Both the position numbers and the translations under genes were made by a program. From Plasmopara viticola (lineage: Eukaryota > Oomycota > Peronosporomycetes > Peronosporales > Peronosporaceae), in the NCBI GenBank assembly GCA_001695595.3, contig MBPM02000075.1, positions 62,001-126,000 of the forward strand: a stretch of 64,000 nucleotides of DNA, read 5' to 3'. The notes beneath the pieces are model-generated. The model did not search any database. It was not told the DNA's origin and was given only the letters and a program-made list of their open reading frames with translations. Below are positions 39,801-54,800 of the stretch, one piece after another (within the stretch, counting starts at the first letter, position 1; each line of letters begins with the position of its first letter).

Positions 39801-42800
39801 AAAGATTTCTTCCTTTCTAGTTGTGGCTTGACTTAATCTGCGCACGTCAATAGAGATAAGCCGTGCTAACATGTATCCGTCCGACGTTCACTATATCGAA
39901 AGCGTAAGTGTCCAGTTGCGACTTGAAACCGTCTGTGCATATCTAGAATGATAAATTGTGCTTATTATGGTCATACGACGTCTCATCTCTTTGAATGAGC
40001 CACGCTGAAAAGCTTGTGCATTTGTAAACGTCTAGAAAGATTGTTCGTGCTGATCTGAGGTAATATGACGTTTCAGCTCTTTGAAAAAAGACCAATTCAT
40101 AATCGATTTCGATTCCTATGCATGTGGACACCTCTAAAAAGCTTAATTGTGCAGATCTTTGGTCATTGAACGTCTAAGCTCTCTGGAATAGTCATCATTT
40201 TATTGGTTGTGGCTAGGACATGTCATTGCACGTCAATATAGATAGATTGTGCTGTGTTATGTCCGCTTGACGTCTCCAATCAGATAAGTCGTCAGTTGTC
40301 TCCTTCTGTCTTTTAATTGTCTGTGTGCGTCTAAGAAAGATTGGGCTGAGCATGGTCATGACAGCTCGTTTTAAAGAATTCTCTTTTCCAAGGCTTCAGG
40401 ATGTGCACTTCTAGTCATAAGTTGTGCTGATCAAAGACTGTACGACGCCCCAGCTTTTCAAAAGGAACCCGTTTTCAATTAGTTGCGTATTTAGTGGGTA
40501 CGAGCACGTCCAGATAATCAAAATGTGCTTATATGAGGCCATAAGACATCCCAGCTCCCTAAAAGATTTCTTCCTTTCTAGTTGTGGCTTGACTTAATCT
40601 GCGCACGTCAATAGAGATAAGCCGTGCTAACATGTATCCGTCCGACGTTCACTATATCGAAAGCGTAAGTGTCCAGTTGCGACTTGAAACCGTCTGTGCA
40701 TATCTAGAATGATAAATTGTGCTTATTATGGTCATACGACGTCTCATCTCTTTGAATGAGCCACGCTGAAAAGCTTGTGCATTTGTAAACGTCTAGAAAG
40801 ATTGTTCGTGCTGATCTGAGGTAATATGACGTTTCAGCTCTTTGAAAAAAGACCAATTCATAATCGATTTCGATTCCTATGCATGTGGACACCTCTAAAA
40901 AGCTTAATTGTGCAGATCTTTGGTCATTGAACGTCTAAGCTCTCTGGAATAGTCATCATTTTATTGGTTGTGGCTAGGACATGTCATTGCACGTCAATAT
41001 AGATAGATTGTGCTGTGTTATGTCCGCTTGACGTCTCCAATCAGATAAGTCGTCAGTTGTCTCCTTCTGTCTTTTAATTGTCTGTGTGCGTCTAAGAAAG
41101 ATTGGGCTGAGCATGGTCATGACAGCTCGTTTTAAAGAATTCTCTTTTCCAAGGCTTCAGGATGTGCACTTCTAGTCATAAGTTGTGCTGATCAAAGACT
41201 GTACGACGCCCCAGCTTTTCAAAAGGAACCCGTTTTCAATTAGTTGCGTATTTAGTGGGTACGAGCACGTCCAGATAATCAAAATGTGCTTATATGAGGC
41301 CATAAGACATCCCAGCTCCCTAAAAGATTTCTTCCTTTCTAGTTGTGGCTTGACTTAATCTGCGCACGTCAATAGAGATAAGCCGTGCTAACATGTATCC
41401 GTCCGACGTTCACTATATCGAAAGCGTAAGTGTCCAGTTGCGACTTGAAACCGTCTGTGCATATCTAGAATGATAAATTGTGCTTATTATGGTCATACGA
41501 CGTCTCATCTCTTTGAATGAGCCACGCTGAAAAGCTTGTGCATTTGTAAACGTCTAGAAAGATTGTTCGTGCTGATCTGAGGTAATATGACGTTTCAGCT
41601 CTTTGAAAAAAGACCAATTCATAATCGATTTCGATTCCTATGCATGTGGACACCTCTAAAAAGCTTAATTGTGCAGATCTTTGGTCATTGAACGTCTAAG
41701 CTCTCTGGAATAGTCATCATTTTATTGGTTGTGGCTAGGACATGTCATTGCACGTCAATATAGATAGATTGTGCTGTGTTATGTCCGCTTGACGTCTCCA
41801 ATCAGATAAGTCGTCAGTTGTCTCCTTCTGTCTTTTAATTGTCTGTGTGCGTCTAAGAAAGATTGGGCTGAGCATGGTCATGACAGCTCGTTTTAAAGAA
41901 TTCTCTTTTCCAAGGCTTCAGGATGTGCACTTCTAGTCATAAGTTGTGCTGATCAAAGACTGTACGACGCCCCAGCTTTTCAAAAGGAACCCGTTTTCAA
42001 TTAGTTGCGTATTTAGTGGGTACGAGCACGTCCAGATAATCAAAATGTGCTTATATGAGGCCATAAGACATCCCAGCTCCCTAAAAGATTTCTTCCTTTC
42101 TAGTTGTGGCTTGACTTAATCTGCGCACGTCAATAGAGATAAGCCGTGCTAACATGTATCCGTCCGACGTTCACTATATCGAAAGCGTAAGTGTCCAGTT
42201 GCGACTTGAAACCGTCTGTGCATATCTAGAATGATAAATTGTGCTTATTATGGTCATACGACGTCTCATCTCTTTGAATGAGCCACGCTGAAAAGCTTGT
42301 GCATTTGTAAACGTCTAGAAAGATTGTTCGTGCTGATCTGAGGTAATATGACGTTTCAGCTCTTTGAAAAAAGACCAATTCATAATCGATTTCGATTCCT
42401 ATGCATGTGGACACCTCTAAAAAGCTTAATTGTGCAGATCTTTGGTCATTGAACGTCTAAGCTCTCTGGAATAGTCATCATTTTATTGGTTGTGGCTAGG
42501 ACATGTCATTGCACGTCAATATAGATAGATTGTGCTGTGTTATGTCCGCTTGACGTCTCCAATCAGATAAGTCGTCAGTTGTCTCCTTCTGTCTTTTAAT
42601 TGTCTGTGTGCGTCTAAGAAAGATTGGGCTGAGCATGGTCATGACAGCTCGTTTTAAAGAATTCTCTTTTCCAAGGCTTCAGGATGTGCACTTCTAGTCA
42701 TAAGTTGTGCTGATCAAAGACTGTACGACGCCCCAGCTTTTCAAAAGGAACCCGTTTTCAATTAGTTGCGTATTTAGTGGGTACGAGCACGTCCAGATAA

Positions 42801-45800
42801 TCAAAATGTGCTTATATGAGGCCATAAGACATCCCAGCTCCCTAAAAGATTTCTTCCTTTCTAGTTGTGGCTTGACTTAATCTGCGCACGTCAATAGAGA
42901 TAAGCCGTGCTAACATGTATCCGTCCGACGTTCACTATATCGAAAGCGTAAGTGTCCAGTTGCGACTTGAAACCGTCTGTGCATATCTAGAATGATAAAT
43001 TGTGCTTATTATGGTCATACGACGTCTCATCTCTTTGAATGAGCCACGCTGAAAAGCTTGTGCATTTGTAAACGTCTAGAAAGATTGTTCGTGCTGATCT
43101 GAGGTAATATGACGTTTCAGCTCTTTGAAAAAAGACCAATTCATAATCGATTTCGATTCCTATGCATGTGGACACCTCTAAAAAGCTTAATTGTGCAGAT
43201 CTTTGGTCATTGAACGTCTAAGCTCTCTGGAATAGTCATCATTTTATTGGTTGTGGCTAGGACATGTCATTGCACGTCAATATAGATAGATTGTGCTGTG
43301 TTATGTCCGCTTGACGTCTCCAATCAGATAAGTCGTCAAGTTGTCTCCTTCTGTCTTTTAATTGTCTGTGTGCGTCTAAGAAAGATTGGGCTGAGCATGG
43401 TCATGACAGCTCGTTTTTAAAGAATTCTCTTTTCCAAGGCTTCAGGATGTGCACCTCTAGTCATAAGTTGTGCTGATCAAAGACTGTACGACGCCCCAGC
43501 TTTTCAAAAGGAACCCGTTTTCAATTAGTTGCGTATTTAGTGGGTACGAGCACGTCCAGATAATCAAAATGTGCTTATATGAGGCCATAAGACATCCCAG
43601 CTCCCTAAAAGATTTCTTCCTTTCTAGTTGTGGCTTGACTTAATCTGCGCACGTCAATAGAGATAAGCCGTGCTAACATGTATCCGTCCGACGTTCACTA
43701 TATCGAAAGCGTAAGTGTCCAGTTGCGACTTGAAACCGTCTGTGCATATCTAGAATGATAAATTGTGCTTATTATGGTCATACGACGTCTCATCTCTTTG
43801 AATGAGCCACGCTGAAAAGCTTGTGCATTTGTAAACGTCTAGAAAGATTGTTCGTGCTGATCTGAGGTAATATGACGTTTCAGCTCTTTGAAAAAAGACC
43901 AATTCATAATCGATTTCGATTCCTATGCATGTGGACACCTCTAAAAAGCTTAATTGTGCAGATCTTTGGTCATTGAACGTCTAAGCTCTCTGGAATAGTC
44001 ATCATTTTATTGGTTGTGGCTAGGACATGTCATTGCACGTCAATATAGATAGATTGTGCTGTGTTATGTCCGCTTGACGTCTCCAATCAGATAAGTCGTC
44101 AGTTGTCTCCTTCTGTCTTTTAATTGTCTGTGTGCGTCTAAGAAAGATTGGGCTGAGCATGGTCATGACAGCTCGTTTTAAAGAATTCTCTTTTCCAAGG
44201 CTTCAGGATGTGCACTTCTAGTCATAAGTTGTGCTGATCAAAGACTGTACGACGCCCCAGCTTTTCAAAAGGAACCCGTTTTCAATTAGTTGCGTATTTA
44301 GTGGGTACGAGCACGTCCTGATAATCAAAATGTGCTTATATGAGGCCATAAGACATCCCAGCTCCCTAAAAGATTTCTTCCTTTCTAGTTGTGGCTTGAC
44401 TTAATCTGCGCACGTCAATAGAGATAAGCCGTGCTAACATGTATCCGTCCGACGTTCACTATATCGAAAGCGTAAGTGTCCAGTTGCGACTTGAAACCGT
44501 CTGTGCATATCTAGAATGATAAATTGTGCTTATTATGGTCATACGACGTCTCATCTCTTTGAATGAGCCACGCTGAAAAGCTTGTGCATTTGTAAACGTC
44601 TAGAAAGATTGTTCGTGCTGATCTGAGGTAATATGACGTTTCAGCTCTTTGAAAAAAGACCAATTCATAATCGATTTCGATTCCTATGCATGTGGACACC
44701 TCTAAAAAGCTTAATTGTGCAGATCTTTGGTCATTGAACGTCTAAGCTCTCTGGAATAGTCATCATTTTATTGGTTGTGGCTAGGACATGTCATTGCACG
44801 TCAATATAGATAGATTGTGCTGTGTTATGTCCGCTTGACGTCTCCAATCAGATAAGTCGTCAGTTGTCTCCTTCTGTCTTTTAATTGTCTGTGTGCGTCT
44901 AAGAAAGATTGGGCTGAGCATGGTCATGACAGCTCGTTTTAAAGAATTCTCTTTTCCAAGGCTTCAGGATGTGCACTTCTAGTCATAAGTTGTGCTGATC
45001 AAAGACTGTACGACGCCCCAGCTTTTCAAAAGGAACCCGTTTTCAATTAGTTGCGTATTTAGTGGGTACGAGCACGTCCAGATAATCAAAATGTGCTTAT
45101 ATGAGGCCATAAGACATCCCAGCTCCCTAAAAGATTTCTTCCTTTCTAGTTGTGGCTTGACTTAATCTGCGCACGTCAATAGAGATAAGCCGTGCTAACA
45201 TGTATCCGTCCGACGTTCACTATATCGAAAGCGTAAGTGTCCAGTTGCGACTTGAAACCGTCTGTGCATATCTAGAATGATAAATTGTGCTTATTATGGT
45301 CATACGACGTCTCATCTCTTTGAATGAGCCACGCTGAAAAGCTTGTGCATTTGTAAACGTCTAGAAAGATTGTTCGTGCTGATCTGAGGTAATATGACGT
45401 TTCAGCTCTTTGAAAAAAGACCAATTCATAATCGATTTCGATTCCTATGCATGTGGACACCTCTAAAAAGCTTAATTGTGCAGATCTTTGGTCATTGAAC
45501 GTCTAAGCTCTCTGGAATAGTCATCATTTTATTGGTTGTGGCTAGGACATGTCATTGCACGTCAATATAGATAGATTGTGCTGTGTTATGTCCGCTTGAC
45601 GTCTCCAATCAGATAAGTCGTCAGTTGTCTCCTTCTGTCTTTTAATTGTCTGTGTGCGTCTAAGAAAGATTGGGCTGAGCATGGTCATGACAGCTCGTTT
45701 TAAAGAATTCTCTTTTCCAAGGCTTCAGGATGTGCACTTCTAGTCATAAGTTGTGCTGATCAAAGACTGTACGACGCCCCAGCTTTTCAAAAGGAACCCG

Positions 45801-48800
45801 TTTTCAATTAGTTGCGTATTTAGTGGGTACGAGCACGTCCAGATAATCAAAATGTGCTTATATGAGGCCATAAGACATCCCAGCTCCCTAAAAGATTTCT
45901 TCCTTTCTAGTTGTGGCTTGACTTAATCTGCGCACGTCAATAGAGATAAGCCGTGCTAACATGTATCCGTCCGACGTTCACTATATCGAAAGCGTAAGTG
46001 TCCAGTTGCGACTTGAAACCGTCTGTGCATATCTAGAATGATAAATTGTGCTTATTATGGTCATACGACGTCTCATCTCTTTGAATGAGCCACGCTGAAA
46101 AGCTTGTGCATTTGTAAACGTCTAGAAAGATTGTTCGTGCTGATCTGAGGTAATATGACGTTTCAGCTCTTTGAAAAAAGACCAATTCATAATCGATTTC
46201 GATTCCTATGCATGTGGACACCTCTAAAAAGCTTAATTGTGCAGATCTTTGGTCATTGAACGTCTAAGCTCTCTGGAATAGTCATCATTTTATTGGTTGT
46301 GGCTAGGACATGTCATTGCACGTCAATATAGATAGATTGTGCTGTGTTATGTCCGCTTGACGTCTCCAATCAGATAAGTCGTCAGTTGTCTCCTTCTGTC
46401 TTTTAATTGTCTGTGTGCGTCTAAGAAAGATTGGGCTGAGCATGGTCATGACAGCTCGTTTTAAAGAATTCTCTTTTCCAAGGCTTCAGGATGTGCACTT
46501 CTAGTCATAAGTTGTGCTGATCAAAGACTGTACGACGCCCCAGCTTTTCAAAAGGAACCCGTTTTCAATTAGTTGCGTATTTAGTGGGTACGAGCACGTC
46601 CAGATAATCAAAATGTGCTTATATGAGGCCATAAGACATCCCAGCTCCCTAAAAGATTTCTTCCTTTCTAGTTGTGGCTTGACTTAATCTGCGCACGTCA
46701 ATAGAGATAAGCCGTGCTAACATGTATCCGTCCGACGTTCACTATATCGAAAGCGTAAGTGTCCAGTTGCGACTTGAAACCGTCTGTGCATATCTAGAAT
46801 GATAAATTGTGCTTATTATGGTCATACGACGTCTCATCTCTTTGAATGAGCCACGCTGAAAAGCTTGTGCATTTGTAAACGTCTAGAAAGATTGTTCGTG
46901 CTGATCTGAGGTAATATGACGTTTCAGCTCTTTGAAAAAAGACCAATTCATAATCGATTTCGATTCCTATGCATGTGGACACCTCTAAAAAGCTTAATTG
47001 TGCAGATCTTTGGTCATTGAACGTCTAAGCTCTCTGGAATAGTCATCATTTTATTGGTTGTGGCTAGGACATGTCATTGCACGTCAATATAGATAGATTG
47101 TGCTGTGTTATGTCCGCTTGACGTCTCCAATCAGATAAGTCGTCAGTTGTCTCCTTCTGTCTTTTAATTGTCTGTGTGCGTCTAAGAAAGATTGGGCTGA
47201 GCATGGTCATGACAGCTCGTTTTAAAGAATTCTCTTTTCCAAGGCTTCAGGATGTGCACTTCTAGTCATAAGTTGTGCTGATCAAAGACTGTACGACGCC
47301 CCAGCTTTTCAAAAGGAACCCGTTTTCAATTAGTTGCGTATTTAGTGGGTACGAGCACGTCCAGATAATCAAAATGTGCTTATATGAGGCCATAAGACAT
47401 CCCAGCTCCCTAAAAGATTTCTTCCTTTCTAGTTGTGGCTTGACTTAATCTGCGCACGTCAATAGAGATAAGCCGTGCTAACATGTATCCGTCCGACGTT
47501 CACTATATCGAAAGCGTAAGTGTCCAGTTGCGACTTGAAACCGTCTGTGCATATCTAGAATGATAAATTGTGCTTATTATGGTCATACGACGTCTCATCT
47601 CTTTGAATGAGCCACGCTGAAAAGCTTGTGCATTTGTAAACGTCTAGAAAGATTGTTCGTGCTGATCTGAGGTAATATGACGTTTCAGCTCTTTGAAAAA
47701 AGACCAATTCATAATCGATTTCGATTCCTATGCATGTGGACACCTCTAAAAAGCTTAATTGTGCAGATCTTTGGTCATTGAACGTCTAAGCTCTCTGGAA
47801 TAGTCATCATTTTATTGGTTGTGGCTAGGACATGTCATTGCACGTCAATATAGATAGATTGTGCTGTGTTATGTCCGCTTGACGTCTCCAATCAGATAAG
47901 TCGTCAGTTGTCTCCTTCTGTCTTTTAATTGTCTGTGTGCGTCTAAGAAAGATTGGGCTGAGCATGGTCATGACAGCTCGTTTTAAAGAATTCTCTTTTC
48001 CAAGGCTTCAGGATGTGCACTTCTAGTCATAAGTTGTGCTGATCAAAGACTGTACGACGCCCCAGCTTTTCAAAAGGAACCCGTTTTCAATTAGTTGCGT
48101 ATTTAGTGGGTACGAGCACGTCCAGATAATCAAAATGTGCTTATATGAGGCCATAAGACATCCCAGCTCCCTAAAAGATTTCTTCCTTTCTAGTTGTGGC
48201 TTGACTTAATCTGCGCACGTCAATAGAGATAAGCCGTGCTAACATGTATCCGTCCGACGTTCACTATATCGAAAGCGTAAGTGTCCAGTTGCGACTTGAA
48301 ACCGTCTGTGCATATCTAGAATGATAAATTGTGCTTATTATGGTCATACGACGTCTCATCTCTTTGAATGAGCCACGCTGAAAAGCTTGTGCATTTGTAA
48401 ACGTCTAGAAAGATTGTTCGTGCTGATCTGAGGTAATATGACGTTTCAGCTCTTTGAAAAAAGACCAATTCATAATCGATTTCGATTCCTATGCATGTGG
48501 ACACCTCTAAAAAGCTTAATTGTGCAGATCTTTGGTCATTGAACGTCTAAGCTCTCTGGAATAGTCATCATTTTATTGGTTGTGGCTAGGACATGTCATT
48601 GCACGTCAATATAGATAGATTGTGCTGTGTTATGTCCGCTTGACGTCTCCAATCAGATAAGTCGTCAGTTGTCTCCTTCTGTCTTTTAATTGTCTGTGTG
48701 CGTCTAAGAAAGATTGGGCTGAGCATGGTCATGACAGCTCGTTTTAAAGAATTCTCTTTTCCAAGGCTTCAGGATGTGCACTTCTAGTCATAAGTTGTGC

Positions 48801-51800
48801 TGATCAAAGACTGTACGACGCCCCAGCTTTTCAAAAGGAACCCGTTTTCAATTAGTTGCGTATTTAGTGGGTACGAGCACGTCCAGATAATCAAAATGTG
48901 CTTATATGAGGCCATAAGACATCCCAGCTCCCTAAAAGATTTCTTCCTTTCTAGTTGTGGCTTGACTTAATCTGCGCACGTCAATAGAGATAAGCCGTGC
49001 TAACATGTATCCGTCCGACGTTCACTATATCGAAAGCGTAAGTGTCCAGTTGCGACTTGAAACCGTCTGTGCATATCTAGAATGATAAATTGTGCTTATT
49101 ATGGTCATACGACGTCTCATCTCTTTGAATGAGCCACGCTGAAAAGCTTGTGCATTTGTAAACGTCTAGAAAGATTGTTCGTGCTGATCTGAGGTAATAT
49201 GACGTTTCAGCTCTTTGAAAAAAGACCAATTCATAATCGATTTCGATTCCTATGCATGTGGACACCTCTAAAAAGCTTAATTGTGCAGATCTTTGGTCAT
49301 TGAACGTCTAAGCTCTCTGGAATAGTCATCATTTTATTGGTTGTGGCTAGGACATGTCATTGCACGTCAATATAGATAGATTGTGCTGTGTTATGTCCGC
49401 TTGACGTCTCCAATCAGATAAGTCGTCAGTTGTCTCCTTCTGTCTTTTAATTGTCTGTGTGCGTCTAAGAAAGATTGGGCTGAGCATGGTCATGACAGCT
49501 CGTTTTAAAGAATTCTCTTTTCCAAGGCTTCAGGATGTGCACTTCTAGTCATAAGTTGTGCTGATCAAAGACTGTACGACGCCCCAGCTTTTCAAAAGGA
49601 ACCCGTTTTCAATTAGTTGCGTATTTAGTGGGTACGAGCACGTCCAGATAATCAAAATGTGCTTATATGAGGCCATAAGACATCCCAGCTCCCTAAAAGA
49701 TTTCTTCCTTTCTAGTTGTGGCTTGACTTAATCTGCGCACGTCAATAGAGATAAGCCGTGCTAACATGTATCCGTCCGACGTTCACTATATCGAAAGCGT
49801 AAGTGTCCAGTTGCGACTTGAAACCGTCTGTGCATATCTAGAATGATAAATTGTGCTTATTATGGTCATACGACGTCTCATCTCTTTGAATGAGCCACGC
49901 TGAAAAGCTTGTGCATTTGTAAACGTCTAGAAAGATTGTTCGTGCTGATCTGAGGTAATATGACGTTTCAGCTCTTTGAAAAAAGACCAATTCATAATCG
50001 ATTTCGATTCCTATGCATGTGGACACCTCTAAAAAGCTTAATTGTGCAGATCTTTGGTCATTGAACGTCTAAGCTCTCTGGAATAGTCATCATTTTATTG
50101 GTTGTGGCTAGGACATGTCATTGCACGTCAATATAGATAGATTGTGCTGTGTTATGTCCGCTTGACGTCTCCAATCAGATAAGTCGTCAGTTGTCTCCTT
50201 CTGTCTTTTAATTGTCTGTGTGCGTCTAAGAAAGATTGGGCTGAGCATGGTCATGACAGCTCGTTTTAAAGAATTCTCTTTTCCAAGGCTTCAGGATGTG
50301 CACTTCTAGTCATAAGTTGTGCTGATCAAAGACTGTACGACGCCCCAGCTTTTCAAAAGGAACCCGTTTTCAATTAGTTGCGTATTTAGTGGGTACGAGC
50401 ACGTCCAGATAATCAAAATGTGCTTATATGAGGCCATAAGACATCCCAGCTCCCTAAAAGATTTCTTCCTTTCTAGTTGTGGCTTGACTTAATCTGCGCA
50501 CGTCAATAGAGATAAGCCGTGCTAACATGTATCCGTCCGACGTTCACTATATCGAAAGCGTAAGTGTCCAGTTGCGACTTGAAACCGTCTGTGCATATCT
50601 AGAATGATAAATTGTGCTTATTATGGTCATACGACGTCTCATCTCTTTGAATGAGCCACGCTGAAAAGCTTGTGCATTTGTAAACGTCTAGAAAGATTGT
50701 TCGTGCTGATCTGAGGTAATATGACGTTTCAGCTCTTTGAAAAAAGACCAATTCATAATCGATTTCGATTCCTATGCATGTGGACACCTCTAAAAAGCTT
50801 AATTGTGCAGATCTTTGGTCATTGAACGTCTAAGCTCTCTGGAATAGTCATCATTTTATTGGTTGTGGCTAGGACATGTCATTGCACGTCAATATAGATA
50901 GATTGTGCTGTGTTATGTCCGCTTGACGTCTCCAATCAGATAAGTCGTCAGTTGTCTCCTTCTGTCTTTTAATTGTCTGTGTGCGTCTAAGAAAGATTGG
51001 GCTGAGCATGGTCATGACAGCTCGTTTTAAAGAATTCTCTTTTCCAAGGCTTCAGGATGTGCACTTCTAGTCATAAGTTGTGCTGATCAAAGACTGTACG
51101 ACGCCCCAGCTTTTCAAAAGGAACCCGTTTTCAATTAGTTGCGTATTTAGTGGGTACGAGCACGTCCAGATAATCAAAATGTGCTTATATGAGGCCATAA
51201 GACATCCCAGCTCCCTAAAAGATTTCTTCCTTTCTAGTTGTGGCTTGACTTAATCTGCGCACGTCAATAGAGATAAGCCGTGCTAACATGTATCCGTCCG
51301 ACGTTCACTATATCGAAAGCGTAAGTGTCCAGTTGCGACTTGAAACCGTCTGTGCATATCTAGAATGATAAATTGTGCTTATTATGGTCATACGACGTCT
51401 CATCTCTTTGAATGAGCCACGCTGAAAAGCTTGTGCATTTGTAAACGTCTAGAAAGATTGTTCGTGCTGATCTGAGGTAATATGACGTTTCAGCTCTTTG
51501 AAAAAAGACCAATTCATAATCGATTTCGATTCCTATGCATGTGGACACCTCTAAAAAGCTTAATTGTGCAGATCTTTGGTCATTGAACGTCTAAGCTCTC
51601 TGGAATAGTCATCATTTTATTGGTTGTGGCTAGGACATGTCATTGCACGTCAATATAGATAGATTGTGCTGTGTTATGTCCGCTTGACGTCTCCAATCAG
51701 ATAAGTCGTCAGTTGTCTCCTTCTGTCTTTTAATTGTCTGTGTGCGTCTAAGAAAGATTGGGCTGAGCATGGTCATGACAGCTCGTTTTAAAGAATTCTC

Positions 51801-54800
51801 TTTTCCAAGGCTTCAGGATGTGCACTTCTAGTCATAAGTTGTGCTGATCAAAGACTGTACGACGCCCCAGCTTTTCAAAAGGAACCCGTTTTCAATTAGT
51901 TGCGTATTTAGTGGGTACGAGCACGTCCAGATAATCAAAATGTGCTTATATGAGGCCATAAGACATCCCAGCTCCCTAAAAGATTTCTTCCTTTCTAGTT
52001 GTGGCTTGACTTAATCTGCGCACGTCAATAGAGATAAGCCGTGCTAACATGTATCCGTCCGACGTTCACTATATCGAAAGCGTAAGTGTCCAGTTGCGAC
52101 TTGAAACCGTCTGTGCATATCTAGAATGATAAATTGTGCTTATTATGGTCATACGACGTCTCATCTCTTTGAATGAGCCACGCTGAAAAGCTTGTGCATT
52201 TGTAAACGTCTAGAAAGATTGTTCGTGCTGATCTGAGGTAATATGACGTTTCAGCTCTTTGAAAAAAGACCAATTCATAATCGATTTCGATTCCTATGCA
52301 TGTGGACACCTCTAAAAAGCTTAATTGTGCAGATCTTTGGTCATTGAACGTCTAAGCTCTCTGGAATAGTCATCATTTTATTGGTTGTGGCTAGGACATG
52401 TCATTGCACGTCAATATAGATAGATTGTGCTGTGTTATGTCCGCTTGACGTCTCCAATCAGATAAGTCGTCAGTTGTCTCCTTCTGTCTTTTAATTGTCT
52501 GTGTGCGTCTAAGAAAGATTGGGCTGAGCATGGTCATGACAGCTCGTTTTAAAGAATTCTCTTTTCCAAGGCTTCAGGATGTGCACTTCTAGTCATAAGT
52601 TGTGCTGATCAAAGACTGTACGACGCCCCAGCTTTTCAAAAGGAACCCGTTTTCAATTAGTTGCGTATTTAGTGGGTACGAGCACGTCCAGATAATCAAA
52701 ATGTGCTTATATGAGGCCATAAGACATCCCAGCTCCCTAAAAGATTTCTTCCTTTCTAGTTGTGGCTTGACTTAATCTGCGCACGTCAATAGAGATAAGC
52801 CGTGCTAACATGTATCCGTCCGACGTTCACTATATCGAAAGCGTAAGTGTCCAGTTGCGACTTGAAACCGTCTGTGCATATCTAGAATGATAAATTGTGC
52901 TTATTATGGTCATACGACGTCTCATCTCTTTGAATGAGCCACGCTGAAAAGCTTGTGCATTTGTAAACGTCTAGAAAGATTGTTCGTGCTGATCTGAGGT
53001 AATATGACGTTTCAGCTCTTTGAAAAAAGACCAATTCATAATCGATTTCGATTCCTATGCATGTGGACACCTCTAAAAAGCTTAATTGTGCAGATCTTTG
53101 GTCATTGAACGTCTAAGCTCTCTGGAATAGTCATCATTTTATTGGTTGTGGCTAGGACATGTCATTGCACGTCAATATAGATAGATTGTGCTGTGTTATG
53201 TCCGCTTGACGTCTCCAATCAGATAAGTCGTCAGTTGTCTCCTTCTGTCTTTTAATTGTCTGTGTGCGTCTAAGAAAGATTGGGCTGAGCATGGTCATGA
53301 CAGCTCGTTTTAAAGAATTCTCTTTTCCAAGGCTTCAGGATGTGCACTTCTAGTCATAAGTTGTGCTGATCAAAGACTGTACGACGCCCCAGCTTTTCAA
53401 AAGGAACCCGTTTTCAATTAGTTGCGTATTTAGTGGGTACGAGCACGTCCAGATAATCAAAATGTGCTTATATGAGGCCATAAGACATCCCAGCTCCCTA
53501 AAAGATTTCTTCCTTTCTAGTTGTGGCTTGACTTAATCTGCGCACGTCAATAGAGATAAGCCGTGCTAACATGTATCCGTCCGACGTTCACTATATCGAA
53601 AGCGTAAGTGTCCAGTTGCGACTTGAAACCGTCTGTGCATATCTAGAATGATAAATTGTGCTTATTATGGTCATACGACGTCTCATCTCTTTGAATGAGC
53701 CACGCTGAAAAGCTTGTGCATTTGTAAACGTCTAGAAAGATTGTTCGTGCTGATCTGAGGTAATATGACGTTTCAGCTCTTTGAAAAAAGACCAATTCAT
53801 AATCGATTTCGATTCCTATGCATGTGGACACCTCTAAAAAGCTTAATTGTGCAGATCTTTGGTCATTGAACGTCTAAGCTCTCTGGAATAGTCATCATTT
53901 TATTGGTTGTGGCTAGGACATGTCATTGCACGTCAATATAGATAGATTGTGCTGTGTTATGTCCGCTTGACGTCTCCAATCAGATAAGTCGTCAGTTGTC
54001 TCCTTCTGTCTTTTAATTGTCTGTGTGCGTCTAAGAAAGATTGGGCTGAGCATGGTCATGACAGCTCGTTTTAAAGAATTCTCTTTTCCAAGGCTTCAGG
54101 ATGTGCACTTCTAGTCATAAGTTGTGCTGATCAAAGACTGTACGACGCCCCAGCTTTTCAAAAGGAACCCGTTTTCAATTAGTTGCGTATTTAGTGGGTA
54201 CGAGCACGTCCAGATAATCAAAATGTGCTTATATGAGGCCATAAGACATCCCAGCTCCCTAAAAGATTTCTTCCTTTCTAGTTGTGGCTTGACTTAATCT
54301 GCGCACGTCAATAGAGATAAGCCGTGCTAACATGTATCCGTCCGACGTTCACTATATCGAAAGCGTAAGTGTCCAGTTGCGACTTGAAACCGTCTGTGCA
54401 TATCTAGAATGATAAATTGTGCTTATTATGGTCATACGACGTCTCATCTCTTTGAATGAGCCACGCTGAAAAGCTTGTGCATTTGTAAACGTCTAGAAAG
54501 ATTGTTCGTGCTGATCTGAGGTAATATGACGTTTCAGCTCTTTGAAAAAAGACCAATTCATAATCGATTTCGATTCCTATGCATGTGGACACCTCTAAAA
54601 AGCTTAATTGTGCAGATCTTTGGTCATTGAACGTCTAAGCTCTCTGGAATAGTCATCATTTTATTGGTTGTGGCTAGGACATGTCATTGCACGTCAATAT
54701 AGATAGATTGTGCTGTGTTATGTCCGCTTGACGTCTCCAATCAGATAAGTCGTCAGTTGTCTCCTTCTGTCTTTTAATTGTCTGTGTGCGTCTAAGAAAG

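Larger units (their letters stand above)
31560..54391 (+). repeat. Ultra-homogeneous core of family R
   Basis: Thirty consecutive units spanning 22,832 bp. All are exactly 761 bp except 42975-43737 (763 bp, with AGTCGTCAAGTTG and CGTTTTTAAAG). The variants noticed by eye are few: GTGCACCTCTAG at about 38881 and 43449, and GTCCTGATAATC at about 44315. Nearly all units carry the CGTTTTAAAG allele, while CGGTTTTAAAG occurs towards the array edges (15.2-22.1 kb, 31.2 kb, 61.7-62.4 kb). This suggests very recent amplification or strong homogenisation of the core. Confidence 0.85.

Noticed and set aside
31560..54391. Assembly duplication as the explanation of near-identical units
   Set aside because: Not provable here. 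Scattered unit-specific variants (38881, 42975-43737, 44315) argue against simple copy-paste of one read, though the unit number should be verified by depth or ultra-long reads.
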